Of a stretch of 64,000 bases of DNA, positions 1-9,136 are shown piece after piece (the first letter of the stretch is position 1; each line of letters begins with the position of its first letter). The position numbers and the translations under genes were made by a program. Source of the stretch: Chitinimonas sp. BJB300 (GTDB lineage: Bacteria; Pseudomonadota; Gammaproteobacteria; Burkholderiales; Chitinimonadaceae); contig NZ_PDZH01000003.1 in NCBI RefSeq assembly GCF_002735695.1, positions 16,523-80,522 on the forward strand, read 5' to 3'. The notes beneath the pieces are model-generated. The model was not told where the DNA came from. It worked only from the letters and a program-made list of their open reading frames with translations, and searched no databases.

Positions 1-1577
1 CGGAATTCAAGCATCTGCTACCGGTTGATGCCCTCAAGGGTGCCCCGGAAGCCGCCAAGCGCCTTGCTGATGCCATTGCCCGGCAAGAACATATCCTCAT
101 CGTGGCTGATTACGATGCCGATGGCGCCACAGCCTGTGCGGTTGGCCTACGTGGTTTGAGTTTGTTTGGCGCCCGGGTTGAGTTTCTGGTGCCAAACCGT
201 TTTGAATATGGCTATGGCCTGACGCCGGAGATCGTCGACCTGGCTGCGCATAAGCAACCCCAGCTGATTGTGACGGTAGACAACGGTATCGCCAGTGTGG
301 CGGGTGTGGCGCGGGCGCATGAGCTGGGCATAGAGGTACTGGTTACTGACCACCATTTGCCCGGCGATAGCCTGCCTGATGCCTTGATCGTGAACCCGAA
401 TCAACCGGGCTGCCCCTTTCCCAGCAAAAACCTGGCGGGCGTGGGTGTGATGTTTTATGTGCTGTTGGCGCTGCGGGCCGAATTACGGACACGTCAGGCT
501 TTTGCCGATAAGCCTGAGCCCAACCTGGCGGATCTGCTCGACCTGGTGGCGCTGGGCACGGTGGCGGACGTTGTACGGCTCGATAACAATAACCGTATTC
601 TGGTGGAGCAGGGCCTTAAGCGCATGCGTGCTGGGCGGGCCTGTGCCGGGATACTGGCGATTTTCCAGGCCGCTGGGCGCGAAATACGGCGTGCTAGCGC
701 TTTCGACCTCGGTTTTATGGTTGGGCCGCGACTGAATGCAGCTGGCAGGCTGGATGACATGAGCCTTGGCATTGCATGCCTAGTGGCTGACAGCAGCGAT
801 GCCGCTTTGGCGATGGCGCGTGAACTGGATCAGCTGAACCGGGAGCGCCGTGGCATCGAAGCCGAAATGCAGAATGTGGCGGAAGCCAAGCTCGATGCCA
901 TTGCGGTAGATGATCGATACAGCCTCACGGTGTTCGACCCTGACTTTCACCAGGGCGTGGTGGGCCTTGTAGCCAGTCGGCTAAAGGACAGGCACCACCG
1001 CCCTACGATTGTTTTTGCAGCGGGTATGGCGGGCGAGATCAAGGGGTCGGGCCGGTCAATTCCCGGTTTGCATCTGCGCGACGCACTGGATTTGGTGGCC
1101 AAGCGGGAAAGTGGTTTGATCGCAAAGTTTGGTGGCCATGCCATGGCTGCGGGCCTGACCCTGGCAGACCCCGATGGCATTGAACGCTTTCGCGCCAGCT
1201 TTGAAGCCGCCTGCCGTCTGTTGCTCAGTGAAACCGAACTCACTCGCACGGTTGAAGTTGATGGCGAACTTGGCCAGGGTACGTTATGCCTGGACTTGGC
1301 TGAACGGCTTGACCGACGTGTTTGGGGGCAGGGCTTCCCCGCACCGCGTTTTATTGGCCGCTTTCGGGTATGCAGCCAACGGGTGGTTGGGGAAAAGCAT
1401 TTGAAACTTCAGCTGGAAGGGCCGGATGGCGAACGTTTTGAAGCCATGCGCTTCCAGCACGCCGAACCGCTGCCGGAGAAGATCGAAGCGGTCTATCAAT
1501 TGTCCGTCAATGAATGGCAAGGGCGACGCAGCCTGCAACTACTGGTCGAGCAGACCTTCGGTCAATCGACCACATAA
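1..1577 (+). CDS. recJ: Single-stranded-DNA-specific exonuclease RecJ (5' end outside window)
   Basis: RecJ degrades single-stranded DNA 5' to 3' in recombination and mismatch repair. The frame is open from base 3 to the stop at 1577, so 524 residues are visible and the N-terminus is missing. The DHH-phosphoesterase motifs are all present: [11 protein letters not shown] near the left edge, TVDNG, the TDHH motif ([10 protein letters not shown]), then the DHHA1 segment with GSGRSI and GGHAMAAG, and a C-terminal OB-like domain. The metal-binding Asp and His residues are intact. An internal ATG at 102 lies inside the first motif and is not a real start. The next gene, rlmB, begins 23 bases downstream on the same strand, suggesting cotranscription. 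Confidence 0.96.
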   Translation, partial: EFKHLLPVDALKGAPEAAKRLADAIARQEHILIVADYDADGATACAVGLRGLSLFGARVEFLVPNRFEYGYGLTPEIVDLAAHKQPQLIVTVDNGIASVAGVARAHELGIEVLVTDHHLPGDSLPDALIVNPNQPGCPFPSKNLAGVGVMFYVLLALRAELRTRQAFADKPEPNLADLLDLVALGTVADVVRLDNNNRILVEQGLKRMRAGRACAGILAIFQAAGREIRRASAFDLGFMVGPRLNAAGRLDDMSLGIACLVADSSDAALAMARELDQLNRERRGIEAEMQNVAEAKLDAIAVDDRYSLTVFDPDFHQGVVGLVASRLKDRHHRPTIVFAAGMAGEIKGSGRSIPGLHLRDALDLVAKRESGLIAKFGGHAMAAGLTLADPDGIERFRASFEAACRLLLSETELTRTVEVDGELGQGTLCLDLAERLDRRVWGQGFPAPRFIGRFRVCSQRVVGEKHLKLQLEGPDGERFEAMRFQHAEPLPEKIEAVYQLSVNEWQGRRSLQLLVEQTFGQSTT

Positions 1578-1600
1578 TTCAATACCAATCAGGAATCACC

Positions 1601-2356
1601 ATGTCCAATACCCGCGTCTTGCACGGCTTTCATGCCGTTACCGCCCGGCTTACTCGTTTACCCGACAGCGTGTTGGAACTGTATGTCACGCGTGAGCGGA
1701 ATGACCCACGCATGGCGGAGTTGCTCAAGCTGGCCCAGCAGACCGGCACGCGGTTGATCCCCGCTGATGCATCGCGCCTGGATGGCTTAACCGGCCACCG
1801 GCGTCACCAGGGTGTCGCGGCGGTTATCGATGCTAACAAGACGTTTGTGGCGCTGGAAGACGTGCTGGAAGATATTACCGAACCGCCACTGATCTTGATT
1901 CTGGATGGCATCACCGACCCGCATAATCTGGGTGCCTGTCTGCGTGTGGCTGATGCCATGGGAGTGCATGCCGTGGTTGCGCCCAAGGATAAGTCGGTGG
2001 GCATCAATGCGACGGTGTCCAAGGTCGCGTGTGGGGCCGCCGAGATAGTGCCTTATATCGTGGTGACGAATCTGGCGCGGACATTGCGCGAGATCAAGGA
2101 TGCAGGCATCTGGGTGGCCGGCACCGACATGGATACCCAAACCGATCTGTACCACTTTGACCAGACTGGCCCGCTGGCATGGGTGATGGGTGCGGAGGGC
2201 GAGGGGATGCGGCGGCTGACGCGCGAACACTGTGATGTATTGGTCAGCATCCCGATGTTTGGTACCGTTGAGAGCTTGAATGTATCGGTGGCCAGTGGCA
2301 TGTGCTTGTCTGAAAGCCGCCGCCAGCGTGTCGTGAAGGGCGAAGCCAAGCGCTAG
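1601..2356 (+). CDS. rlmB: 23S rRNA (guanosine-2'-O-)-methyltransferase RlmB
   Basis: This is a SPOUT-class 2'-O-methyltransferase of the TrmH family that modifies Gm2251 in the 23S rRNA peptidyltransferase loop, using S-adenosylmethionine. The ATG at 1601 gives 251 residues, close to the 243 of E. coli, with an AGGA ribosome site just upstream. A longer frame from 1514 would overlap recJ and is rejected. The N-terminal substrate-binding domain starts VLHGFHAV. The knotted catalytic domain carries the three SPOUT motifs: [29 protein letters not shown] and [20 protein letters not shown] hairpin at 2394-2414 follows the gene. Confidence 0.95.
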   Translation: MSNTRVLHGFHAVTARLTRLPDSVLELYVTRERNDPRMAELLKLAQQTGTRLIPADASRLDGLTGHRRHQGVAAVIDANKTFVALEDVLEDITEPPLILILDGITDPHNLGACLRVADAMGVHAVVAPKDKSVGINATVSKVACGAAEIVPYIVVTNLARTLREIKDAGIWVAGTDMDTQTDLYHFDQTGPLAWVMGAEGEGMRRLTREHCDVLVSIPMFGTVESLNVSVASGMCLSESRRQRVVKGEAKR

Positions 2357-2393
2357 AAAACTCAATGCAACCGAACCGGCGCTGATTCGGGAT

Positions 2394-2414
2394 AGGCAGG
2401 AAAGCTTCCTGCCT
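2394..2414. terminator. Hairpin between convergent rlmB and WaaA-like gene
   Basis: A 9-bp perfect stem (AGGCAGGAA and TTCCTGCCT) with a 3-base loop lies between the convergent genes and touches the stop codon of the minus-strand gene. It has no long T-run on either strand, so it may act as a weak or factor-assisted terminator. Confidence 0.5.
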
Positions 2415-3745
2415 TAATGCTGTACCAGCGCGGTCGAGGTTGGCTGGCCGACGAAACTGGCTTGCGCCTGATTGATATAGGGTGCTGCCAGTTGCCAGGT
2501 GCGTTCGGTTGCACCACCAAAGCGAGCCAGCAGCCCGCTTACCTTGGACTGGCGGTTTTGCTGCGGGTTTTGGTCGATTGAAGCCTGCCAGCTGCACGCC
2601 AGATCGTCCGCCTGGGTATGCAGGGTGATATCTCCGGCCTCACTCAGGACCTTGAAAACCGGGTAGCTGGGATAAGTCGCATCCCAATTGGGCAGGGCCG
2701 TTACTTCCAGGCCGGCGGAAAGAGGCTCGAGCAGATTGTGGTCCTTCCCGATGTGGCTACAGGCACCAAACCGGAATGCATCGCGCAATTCGCCAATGGT
2801 GTCGAGCACGAGGCAATCAGCATGGCTGTCTTTGCCGCTTGCCAACATTTCGGTGCGTAACTGGTACCCCAGACCATGTTGTGCGCATTGTTGGGCAATA
2901 TGGTGCATAACGACAGGATTTTCGGGATGGCGTGGGGCGAGCAGCAGCCGTACGGCAGGCGCCTGCCGGTGGATTTTTGCAAAGGCGGCAAATATCAGTG
3001 CCTGTTCGTCAGCATCAGTGACGGAGCCGGCGACAATGGTTGGGCGTTTGGTTTGCTGTAGCCAGCTTGCAAGACGGCGTTGGTCGGTTGTGCCGTTATC
3101 GGGTGCGATGGCGAGTGCGTCGAATTTCATATTGCCGCAGACATGGACTGAGAGCGGCTGGGCCCCGTGTTCCAGCGCAAATATCGACCCGGCGTCGTCC
3201 TGCATGCAGATCAAATCAAACGCGCGTAGCCAGGCTTTGCCTAACAATCTGCGTTCGAGTGCATCCGCGCGGCAGCTTGGCTGATAGCGATAGGGCCAAC
3301 CATTGACCAGCAGTCGTGGTGCGCCAGCCTGCTGGGCAGCATGGACCCAGGCATAGGGCAGGCGACAAGGCGCATCGGAAGGCTGTAGGGGAATCTCCGA
3401 TACCAGAAACAACAGGGGCGGGTAGGAAGCCGCCAGTTGATAGGCTTCGCGCGGATCGTCGGATATTTCCGCTACCAGGGCGGTTGGGTAGCGCTTGAGA
3501 TAGGGTTCGCGGTATATCTTGCGATCAGTCAGGATAACCCAGTGTTGTGGTGGAATAACCAGCGCCAGCCGGGCCAGAAAACCGGCAATAGCATTCATTT
3601 CGCCAATGGTGGAGAGAAACAGCCAGAGTGACGGCTTGGGAGAGGTAGTGCCCAACAACTGTCGGGTCGGTTTTCCCAGCCGGGTTAATCCATCGAGTGC
3701 ACTGAAAATATGCCAGCGGAGGGAGTGTCTGAATCCATCTTGCAT
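2414..3745 (-). CDS. WaaA/KDO-transferase-like glycosyltransferase (GT30 fold)
   Basis: The 443-residue protein resembles 3-deoxy-D-manno-octulosonic acid transferase, which adds KDO to lipid A at the inner membrane. The N-terminal half has FLSTIGEMNA, which aligns with the conserved SVGE segment, placing the likely catalytic Glu at residue 49. The C-terminal half has the nucleotide-sugar region VLDTIGELRDAF and HNLLEPLSAG, matching the family DTxGEL and HNPLEP signatures. The canonical N-terminal membrane anchor is weak, and the GG before HNPLEP is replaced by GK. It may be a divergent paralogue with another acceptor rather than the housekeeping waaA. It is isolated and convergent with rlmB. 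Confidence 0.7.
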   Translation of the reverse strand: MQDGFRHSLRWHIFSALDGLTRLGKPTRQLLGTTSPKPSLWLFLSTIGEMNAIAGFLARLALVIPPQHWVILTDRKIYREPYLKRYPTALVAEISDDPREAYQLAASYPPLLFLVSEIPLQPSDAPCRLPYAWVHAAQQAGAPRLLVNGWPYRYQPSCRADALERRLLGKAWLRAFDLICMQDDAGSIFALEHGAQPLSVHVCGNMKFDALAIAPDNGTTDQRRLASWLQQTKRPTIVAGSVTDADEQALIFAAFAKIHRQAPAVRLLLAPRHPENPVVMHHIAQQCAQHGLGYQLRTEMLASGKDSHADCLVLDTIGELRDAFRFGACSHIGKDHNLLEPLSAGLEVTALPNWDATYPSYPVFKVLSEAGDITLHTQADDLACSWQASIDQNPQQNRQSKVSGLLARFGGATERTWQLAAPYINQAQASFVGQPTSTALVQH

Positions 3746-4130
3746 AATTGATTCATTTCCTTTTGGACGACAGCAAAACCAATAGATAGACTAATAACGG
3801 GTGTGCCTATAACCCCCCGGGTAGCGGGCCGGTTTATTTCGATACTATGGACTACTGAGACGGTATGTAAGGCTGTCGGTATATCTTTTTCATGATATGA
3901 AGCATCGCAATGGTGCTCGCTAGGACGAGCGGTGAAGAAATTTGGCAGGCTGCATTAACTGATCTTCTTTATTTGCAAATAAATTGAATTTAATAATATT
4001 CAAATTAATAGGATTTTGGTGATTAATGAGTCGGTCGATCATTCACTCTGTATATTTAGTCGCTAGGATAGTCGACAATGCTGGCGACGCGATAGACTGT
4101 ATCTAAGGGATTTAAGTCTGGAGAAATGGT
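3746..4130. other. AT-rich intergenic region, 385 bases
   Basis: This stretch lies between two divergent genes and should hold promoters for both. The central part (about 3960-4080) is distinctly AT-rich. No open frame, RNA gene or convincing repeat was found. Confidence 0.5.
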
Positions 4131-4850
4131 GTGAAGAGGTTTTGTGGCCGGTTGCTGCTGGGTATCAGCCTATTGCTGGGTAATAGCCTTGTCCAGGCGG
4201 ACGAGATCGAATGCGGTTCCTTGTCCAATGGTTTTGGTCCGTATGATTTTCGTCACCAGTTTGGCGAGCCCAAGCGCCTTGTTGAAAGTGCGCACTTCCC
4301 ACCGTATGTGGAATCTTTGCTACGTGGCCGGACTGCAGATGCGGTGGGGGGAGATATCGACTACACCTTGCGCGCCTTTCCCAACCATCATCGTGCGCTC
4401 TTGTCGATGATGAATCTGGCAACGCGGGAACACACCCGCAAGCCGCCTGGTTCGCGGTTTACGATTGAGTGCTGGCTTGACCGAGCCGAGCGCTTTGCAC
4501 CCGATGACGGCATGGTCAAGGTGCTGTGGGCAACCTGGATGATCAAGCAGGGGAATAAAAAGGAGGCGGAAGAAAAACTAAAGGCGGGTGTAGCGCTGGC
4601 ACCGGAATCGAATGCGAATTTCGACTATAGCGTCGGTTTGGCTTATTTTGACTTGCGGCGTTATGACTTGTCATTGGCAGCAGCTCATCGCGCCTATCAG
4701 GCGGGTTTTCCACTGCCGGGTTTGAAGCAGAAGTTAAAGAAGGCTGGGCAATGGCGGGATGCACCACCGCTGCCGCCCCCCTCCCCGGAACCTGATGCGG
4801 CAAGCGGTAGTTCGGCAGCGGTAACTACGCCGGAGCGGCTGGCTCAATAA
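4131..4850 (+). CDS. Exported TPR-like protein of unknown function
   Basis: The 239-residue protein starts at a GTG codon at 4131; the nearby ATG at 4126 is out of frame. A signal peptide is clear (basic MKRFCGR, hydrophobic core, cleavage after VQA). The mature part contains CGSLSNGFGPYDFR, DYTLRAFPNHHRAL and helical TPR-like repeats, ending in a Pro/Ser/Ala-rich tail. The same conserved segments occur in betaproteobacterial periplasmic TPR proteins as I remember them, but no function is assigned to that family. It stands alone, followed by a hairpin at 4878-4905. Confidence 0.75.
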   Translation: MKRFCGRLLLGISLLLGNSLVQADEIECGSLSNGFGPYDFRHQFGEPKRLVESAHFPPYVESLLRGRTADAVGGDIDYTLRAFPNHHRALLSMMNLATREHTRKPPGSRFTIECWLDRAERFAPDDGMVKVLWATWMIKQGNKKEAEEKLKAGVALAPESNANFDYSVGLAYFDLRRYDLSLAAAHRAYQAGFPLPGLKQKLKKAGQWRDAPPLPPPSPEPDAASGSSAAVTTPERLAQ

Positions 4851-4877
4851 GGTGACATGAAGAATGGAGAGGAATCT

Positions 4878-4905
4878 CAGAGGAGGAAATAATTCCCCTC
4901 CTCTG
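4878..4905. terminator. Hairpin between convergent genes
   Basis: A 9-bp perfect stem (CAGAGGAGG and CCTCCTCTG) around a 10-base AT-rich loop lies between the TPR gene and the convergent glycerophosphodiesterase gene. It probably ends transcription from both sides. Confidence 0.55.
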
Positions 4906-4917
4906 AATCATCGGCGG

Positions 4918-6198
4918 CTAGCTATTTATTGCTAGCCATGTTGAAAATGACGGTGGTTTTTTAATCCCTTCACGCAATAGATGGCTGTTGTCCTGCTGGT
5001 CGCGTGGCTGATAGAAGTAGAAGCTATCCTCCCCACTTTCCAAGTTCTTATGCATCATCTGGATGCCAATGCCGCTCATTAGAATGCTGGATTCTAAGAG
5101 CACTTTGCGTGCGTCATCAATATTGTCGCATTTGAAGAATGTATCCACGCGTTTACTGATTTCCAGAAGTGTATTGGCAAAGTCACGATTTTCACCATAT
5201 TGCCGGAAGTCAGATGTTGACGCATGAATCTCCTTGTTGTTGGCCAGGGCCAATTCTATAAGTGGGTTGCGAATATCCCATAAAATCCCGTCATATCCGG
5301 TGAACCCGTTTCCTTCAACCAGCTGCTTCAGTTGCTGAATATTGTTTGCTTGGTATTCGGCATTAGGCTTAAGTGAAAAGTCGGCGTTGACATTCTCCTT
5401 ACCGAACAGATCAGACGTTTTTATACCGGGTGCGATTCTTATATCGTTCAACCCGCGTTCTTCCGCGGCGTCTTTCAGACTAATCAGTGCTTGATGGTGG
5501 AAAGAACAAAACACGATGTTATTGAGGCAGACACCTGAGTTTTGGGAAAATGTTTCAGAAAGTAGGTCGATAGTTTCCGCGATAGCAGAGGCATCTTTTA
5601 GCTCAATATTGAGGACTACCTGGGTTTTATTATTTTTGGCTAGAACTTCATTGGCATTGCCCACCATTTCCAGCACTTCGGAGAGTGTGGGCATCGTTTC
5701 ACCATTGGGGCCAATAGAAATATTTTTCAGTTCATCGACCGTTCTTTTACCCACCAAATAGGAATTTTTTGTTTCACCAGCGGGTAGATTCCCACCTTTT
5801 TTATCTGCACCAAACTCATTTCGCCATATTTCGTCGTCATGAGTGACGACAATTATTCCGTCTGCAGACTTGAATATATCAATTTCAATTGCGTCCGCAC
5901 CTTGGAGAATGGCATGTTTTATTGATTGCAAACTGTTTTCGGGTAGATAATCTTTGGGAAATGTTTGCCCAAAAACACTAGTGGGCCCCATGCCACGGTG
6001 TGCTGTAAGCAAGAGATGATGACCTGTGCGTTCCTTTAGCAATTCGCTGTGATATTTCCCTATCATCATTTGGTCAATATCATTTTCGCTAAAATGCGTA
6101 AGGTCGCCTGTGTTGTCCTTTTTTGGACTTTGGCTACTTTCAATATTTTGGTTACGACTAATATTGTTTGTGGCGAAATTAATGCTGTCCAGGCCCAT
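4918..6198 (-). CDS. Glycerophosphodiester phosphodiesterase-family protein, no signal peptide
   Basis: The 426-residue protein has the GDPD TIM-barrel signatures. AHRGMG supplies the first catalytic His and metal site, LPENSLQSIKHAILQGADAIEIDI supplies the EN and ExD metal ligands, and VVTHDDEIWR carries the second catalytic His. These enzymes hydrolyse glycerophosphodiesters to an alcohol and glycerol-3-phosphate. A strong AGAGGTG ribosome site precedes the ATG at 6198. There is no signal peptide; the first 45 residues are polar and rich in Asn, Ser and Asp. Base composition is clearly more AT-rich than both neighbours, suggesting acquisition. Secreted effector or phospholipase-D-like toxin roles are possible but unproven. 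Confidence 0.8.
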   Translation of the reverse strand: MGLDSINFATNNISRNQNIESSQSPKKDNTGDLTHFSENDIDQMMIGKYHSELLKERTGHHLLLTAHRGMGPTSVFGQTFPKDYLPENSLQSIKHAILQGADAIEIDIFKSADGIIVVTHDDEIWRNEFGADKKGGNLPAGETKNSYLVGKRTVDELKNISIGPNGETMPTLSEVLEMVGNANEVLAKNNKTQVVLNIELKDASAIAETIDLLSETFSQNSGVCLNNIVFCSFHHQALISLKDAAEERGLNDIRIAPGIKTSDLFGKENVNADFSLKPNAEYQANNIQQLKQLVEGNGFTGYDGILWDIRNPLIELALANNKEIHASTSDFRQYGENRDFANTLLEISKRVDTFFKCDNIDDARKVLLESSILMSGIGIQMMHKNLESGEDSFYFYQPRDQQDNSHLLREGIKKPPSFSTWLAINS

Positions 6199-6642
6199 TT
6201 GCTCACCTCTTTACGTAAGAAAAATTAATTTCGAAGTGAAATCATCTTCCGCTGGAGGTGCTGCAATTGATTTCATTTTTAGGCAAAAATTTATGTTTTT
6301 CGACAAGCACTTAAATAAGCATAGTATTATGATTAAATATATATGTTATTGGTATAATATAATTATCTTTGTTGTAAGCCTCTAAGTTAGGACGGCGAAG
6401 TTAAAATTCTTTTTCCAGGCGGTATATCAGGCGAGTTGCTTGATCGTGGTATAGCAAGCTAGCGGCCTTGCATTCGGTCATAGGGGGCGCTTCTGCAGCA
6501 TCAATCGTGCTGGTAAACCCTTGTATCTGGCTTTTTCGACCCCATTTGTGCCGGGTTGGTCCGATTTGTGGACGGGCCATATGGGTATGTATAAAAAATC
6601 CAAGCGGTTGCCATCGCGCTACCGCCCTGTAGATGGATTCTC
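6199..6642. other. AT-rich intergenic region upstream of ribA, 444 bases
   Basis: Bases 6230-6400 are strongly AT-rich and continue the composition of the GDPD gene. A TATAAT lies at 6353-6358 on the plus strand without a good -35 partner. I looked for an FMN riboswitch upstream of ribA and did not see its conserved purine-rich segments. No other gene is evident. Confidence 0.5.
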
Positions 6643-7239
6643 ATGGTTTCACTAAAAGACAGTGTCGGCATACCACTCAAGGATTTGCCGGCAGGTTCGG
6701 AGTTTTTTACTTTCGATGGTTTTGGCGATGATGAACATATCGCCGTTGCGTTTGCGCCATGGCGGCAGCAGGACGTACCGTTGGTGCGCGTCCATTCGGA
6801 ATGTTTGACCGGTGAGGTATTTGGCTCAGAGTTGTGCGACTGCGGCCCGCAGTTACACGAAGCGCTCAAGATGTTCAGCCGCGAAGGTGGCATCTTGTTG
6901 TATCTGCGCCAGGAAGGCCGAGGTATTGGCTTGTATGCCAAGTTGGCGGCTTATCGCCTTCAGCAGCAAGGCATGGATACCTTTGAAGCAAACCGTTGCC
7001 TGAATCTACCGGAAGACGGCCGTAGTTTCGAACCGGCGGCTCAGATGCTCAAAGCGATGGGCGTCGGTAAAGTGCGCCTATTGAGCAACAACCCGGATAA
7101 GTCGGCACAGCTGCAAAGCTATGGCATCGAGGTCGTGGAAACGCTCTCTACAGGGGTGTTTGGCACCAAGAGCAACCGTAACTATCTGGCGGCCAAAGTG
7201 CGAAAGCGCCAGCACAAAATCAAGCTGGACGACCTCTGA
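6643..7239 (+). CDS. ribA: GTP cyclohydrolase II
   Basis: RibA opens the imidazole ring of GTP to start riboflavin synthesis. The 198-residue length is normal for the monofunctional enzyme. HSECLTGEVFGSELCDCG provides the three zinc-binding cysteines (54, 65, 67), and LRQEGRGIGL is the catalytic segment. KVRLLSNNPDK and the C-terminal KSNRNYLAAK region complete the fold. No DHBP synthase (RibB) domain is fused. The gene is monocistronic and is followed by a strong bidirectional terminator. Confidence 0.95.
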   Translation: MVSLKDSVGIPLKDLPAGSEFFTFDGFGDDEHIAVAFAPWRQQDVPLVRVHSECLTGEVFGSELCDCGPQLHEALKMFSREGGILLYLRQEGRGIGLYAKLAAYRLQQQGMDTFEANRCLNLPEDGRSFEPAAQMLKAMGVGKVRLLSNNPDKSAQLQSYGIEVVETLSTGVFGTKSNRNYLAAKVRKRQHKIKLDDL

Positions 7240-7272
7240 CCCTGGCATGGTCATAGCGAGACTGGCAGTAAT

Positions 7273-7298
7273 AAAAACCGGGTTGATGCCCGGTTTTT
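7273..7298. terminator. Bidirectional intrinsic terminator
   Basis: A 10-bp stem (AAAAACCGGG and CCCGGTTTTT) with a 6-base loop gives a GC-rich hairpin with T-runs in both directions. It terminates ribA and the long minus-strand EPS operon that ends at 7315. Confidence 0.9.
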
Positions 7299-7314
7299 GT
7301 TATATCGCTTGCAC

Positions 7315-9036
7315 TTAGTTCAGCTTGTATTGCGGTGCTTTGGCGCGTAGCCATTGTTCCAACATCATCAGAATCCACACCATTTCGCCGTAATAGCCGG
7401 GGTGCTCGGCCAGTTTTTCATCGAGCAGGCTGGCGATGAAGTCAGGGCGGACGACGCCGCGACTCGCCAAGCTTTGTAGCGATTCGGTAGCCAGGGTGCG
7501 CAAACCGGCATGCTGGGTGGCCCATACCCCAAAGGGTAAGCCGAACCCCTGTTTCTTCTTGGTGATGATTTCATCGGGCAGGAACCCACGCAGTGCTTCC
7601 TTGAAGAACCAACGTAGTTTGAGCCCTTTGAGCTTGTATTCCGCTGGCAGCTTGAGCGAAAACGCCAGCAAACGCTCGTCCAGCATGGGAAAGCCCACGG
7701 CGATGCCTGCCAGCTGGGTAGTGCCGCATACCTTGGGTAGGTCGTTTTCCGCCAATGTGTAACGCCAGTCGAAGGCCAGCACCTGGTCGATAGGGATATC
7801 ACTTCTGGTTTGCGCCCAAATTTCACGTTGTTGCTGGGCTGGCCCCGTGATATCGACCTGGGCGATAAAGCCCGGGGTCAGCACTTTATCGATGCCCAGG
7901 CGCAGGAGCAGGTTGTACATCTGCAAACGATCGGGCATGGGTACCTTGGCTTGCTCCACATAGCTGGCTGCCTTGCGCAGAAAGGGGACCCTCCCCAATG
8001 ACTCCAGTTCCAGGAAGGGTTCCATCACGCCAGTACGCAGCTGAGGCGGCAAGTGCTGATACCAGCCAAAAACTCGCTGCTTGGCGTAACGGCTGTTGCC
8101 GCCGAACAGCTCGTCGCCACCATCGCCCGCCAGCATCTTTTCGCGCCCATCGGCCTTCGCCATCTTGGCGCAGTAATACGCGGGCAAGGCGGAGGAATTA
8201 CCAAACGGTTGGTCATAGTGGGCCGCGACTTCGGCAATACTGCGAACCAAATCGTCCGGCGTGACGTAGTACTCGTGGTGTTTGGTCTTGAAATGCTTGG
8301 CGGCAATACGGGCGAAGGCCATTTCATCGTAGCCGGCAGCATCAAAGCCGATGGAGTAGCTGTTGGCGGGCTGGTTACCCACTGCGCTCAGCATGCCAGC
8401 TACGGTGGAGCTGTCCGTACCGCCACTGAGGAAGCAACCGACTTTGTCCGGCTCAATTTGCCCCACCTGCGTGGTGACCGAATCTTTCAAAATCTGCCGG
8501 AAGTCATTACGCAGTGAATCGAAAGAAGTGTGATGGTCTTCGTCAAAGGTGGCCAGCCAATAGGGGGCGACTTTCAATTCGCCCCCTTCAAATAACGCAT
8601 AGTGAGCGGGCGGCAGACGCATCACGCCTTTGAAAATAGTGCGTGGCGACGGAATAACGTGGAAGAACAGATAATCGAAAATCGCCTGTGGGTCGATTTG
8701 CGCTTCACGTGTGCTATCAGCGTTGACCAGCTCGTCGGCACGATGGGCGAAGAGCAGGCGGTTACCTTCCTGCCGGTAGCACAAGGTACGGGTGGCGAAG
8801 CGGTCTACTGCGAGAAAAACCCGATATTGGGCATCACGGATCGCCACGGCAAACTCACCGCTTACCCCCGCTGCGCACTGTACACCATCCCGCTGGAAAG
8901 CCGCCAGCCAGGCGGCTGCCACGCCTTCGGTCTTGGCCAGCTTGTCAAAATTCGCATCGGAAAAACGAGGGTTGCCTTTGCATAACACGCTGCTGCTGGC
9001 CTGGCTGCTGGTAGGGTTCGATGCGCTGAGTATCAT
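7315..9036 (-). CDS. Asparagine-synthase-like amidotransferase lacking the N-terminal Cys nucleophile
   Basis: The protein (573 residues from ATG 9036; TTG at 9042 is the alternative) has an N-terminal glutaminase-like domain and a C-terminal ATP-pyrophosphatase domain with the PP-loop GCFLSGGTDSS and the synthetase motif LAGDGGDELFGG. Exosortase loci often carry an amidotransferase proposed to amidate or modify the polysaccharide. Unlike standard family members, it does not start with MC: the first residues are MILSASNPTSS, and the first Cys is near residue 19. Glutamine hydrolysis is therefore probably lost, and ammonia or another nucleophile may be used. It is the last gene of the minus-strand EPS run, 100 bases after the esterase gene. 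Confidence 0.85.
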   Translation of the reverse strand: MILSASNPTSSQASSSVLCKGNPRFSDANFDKLAKTEGVAAAWLAAFQRDGVQCAAGVSGEFAVAIRDAQYRVFLAVDRFATRTLCYRQEGNRLLFAHRADELVNADSTREAQIDPQAIFDYLFFHVIPSPRTIFKGVMRLPPAHYALFEGGELKVAPYWLATFDEDHHTSFDSLRNDFRQILKDSVTTQVGQIEPDKVGCFLSGGTDSSTVAGMLSAVGNQPANSYSIGFDAAGYDEMAFARIAAKHFKTKHHEYYVTPDDLVRSIAEVAAHYDQPFGNSSALPAYYCAKMAKADGREKMLAGDGGDELFGGNSRYAKQRVFGWYQHLPPQLRTGVMEPFLELESLGRVPFLRKAASYVEQAKVPMPDRLQMYNLLLRLGIDKVLTPGFIAQVDITGPAQQQREIWAQTRSDIPIDQVLAFDWRYTLAENDLPKVCGTTQLAGIAVGFPMLDERLLAFSLKLPAEYKLKGLKLRWFFKEALRGFLPDEIITKKKQGFGLPFGVWATQHAGLRTLATESLQSLASRGVVRPDFIASLLDEKLAEHPGYYGEMVWILMMLEQWLRAKAPQYKLN

Positions 9037-9136
9037 GGTCAAATCATCCGCCGTATTTTTGGTTCAAAGGCTTTATCAATGCAGGCTGGTAGGGGATCGC
9101 TAAGCGCCAGCCTTCGGGTTGATGCGGTGTTCGTGT

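Noticed and set aside
6400..6642. Possible FMN riboswitch upstream of ribA
   Set aside because: The conserved purine-rich blocks of the RFN element are not present.
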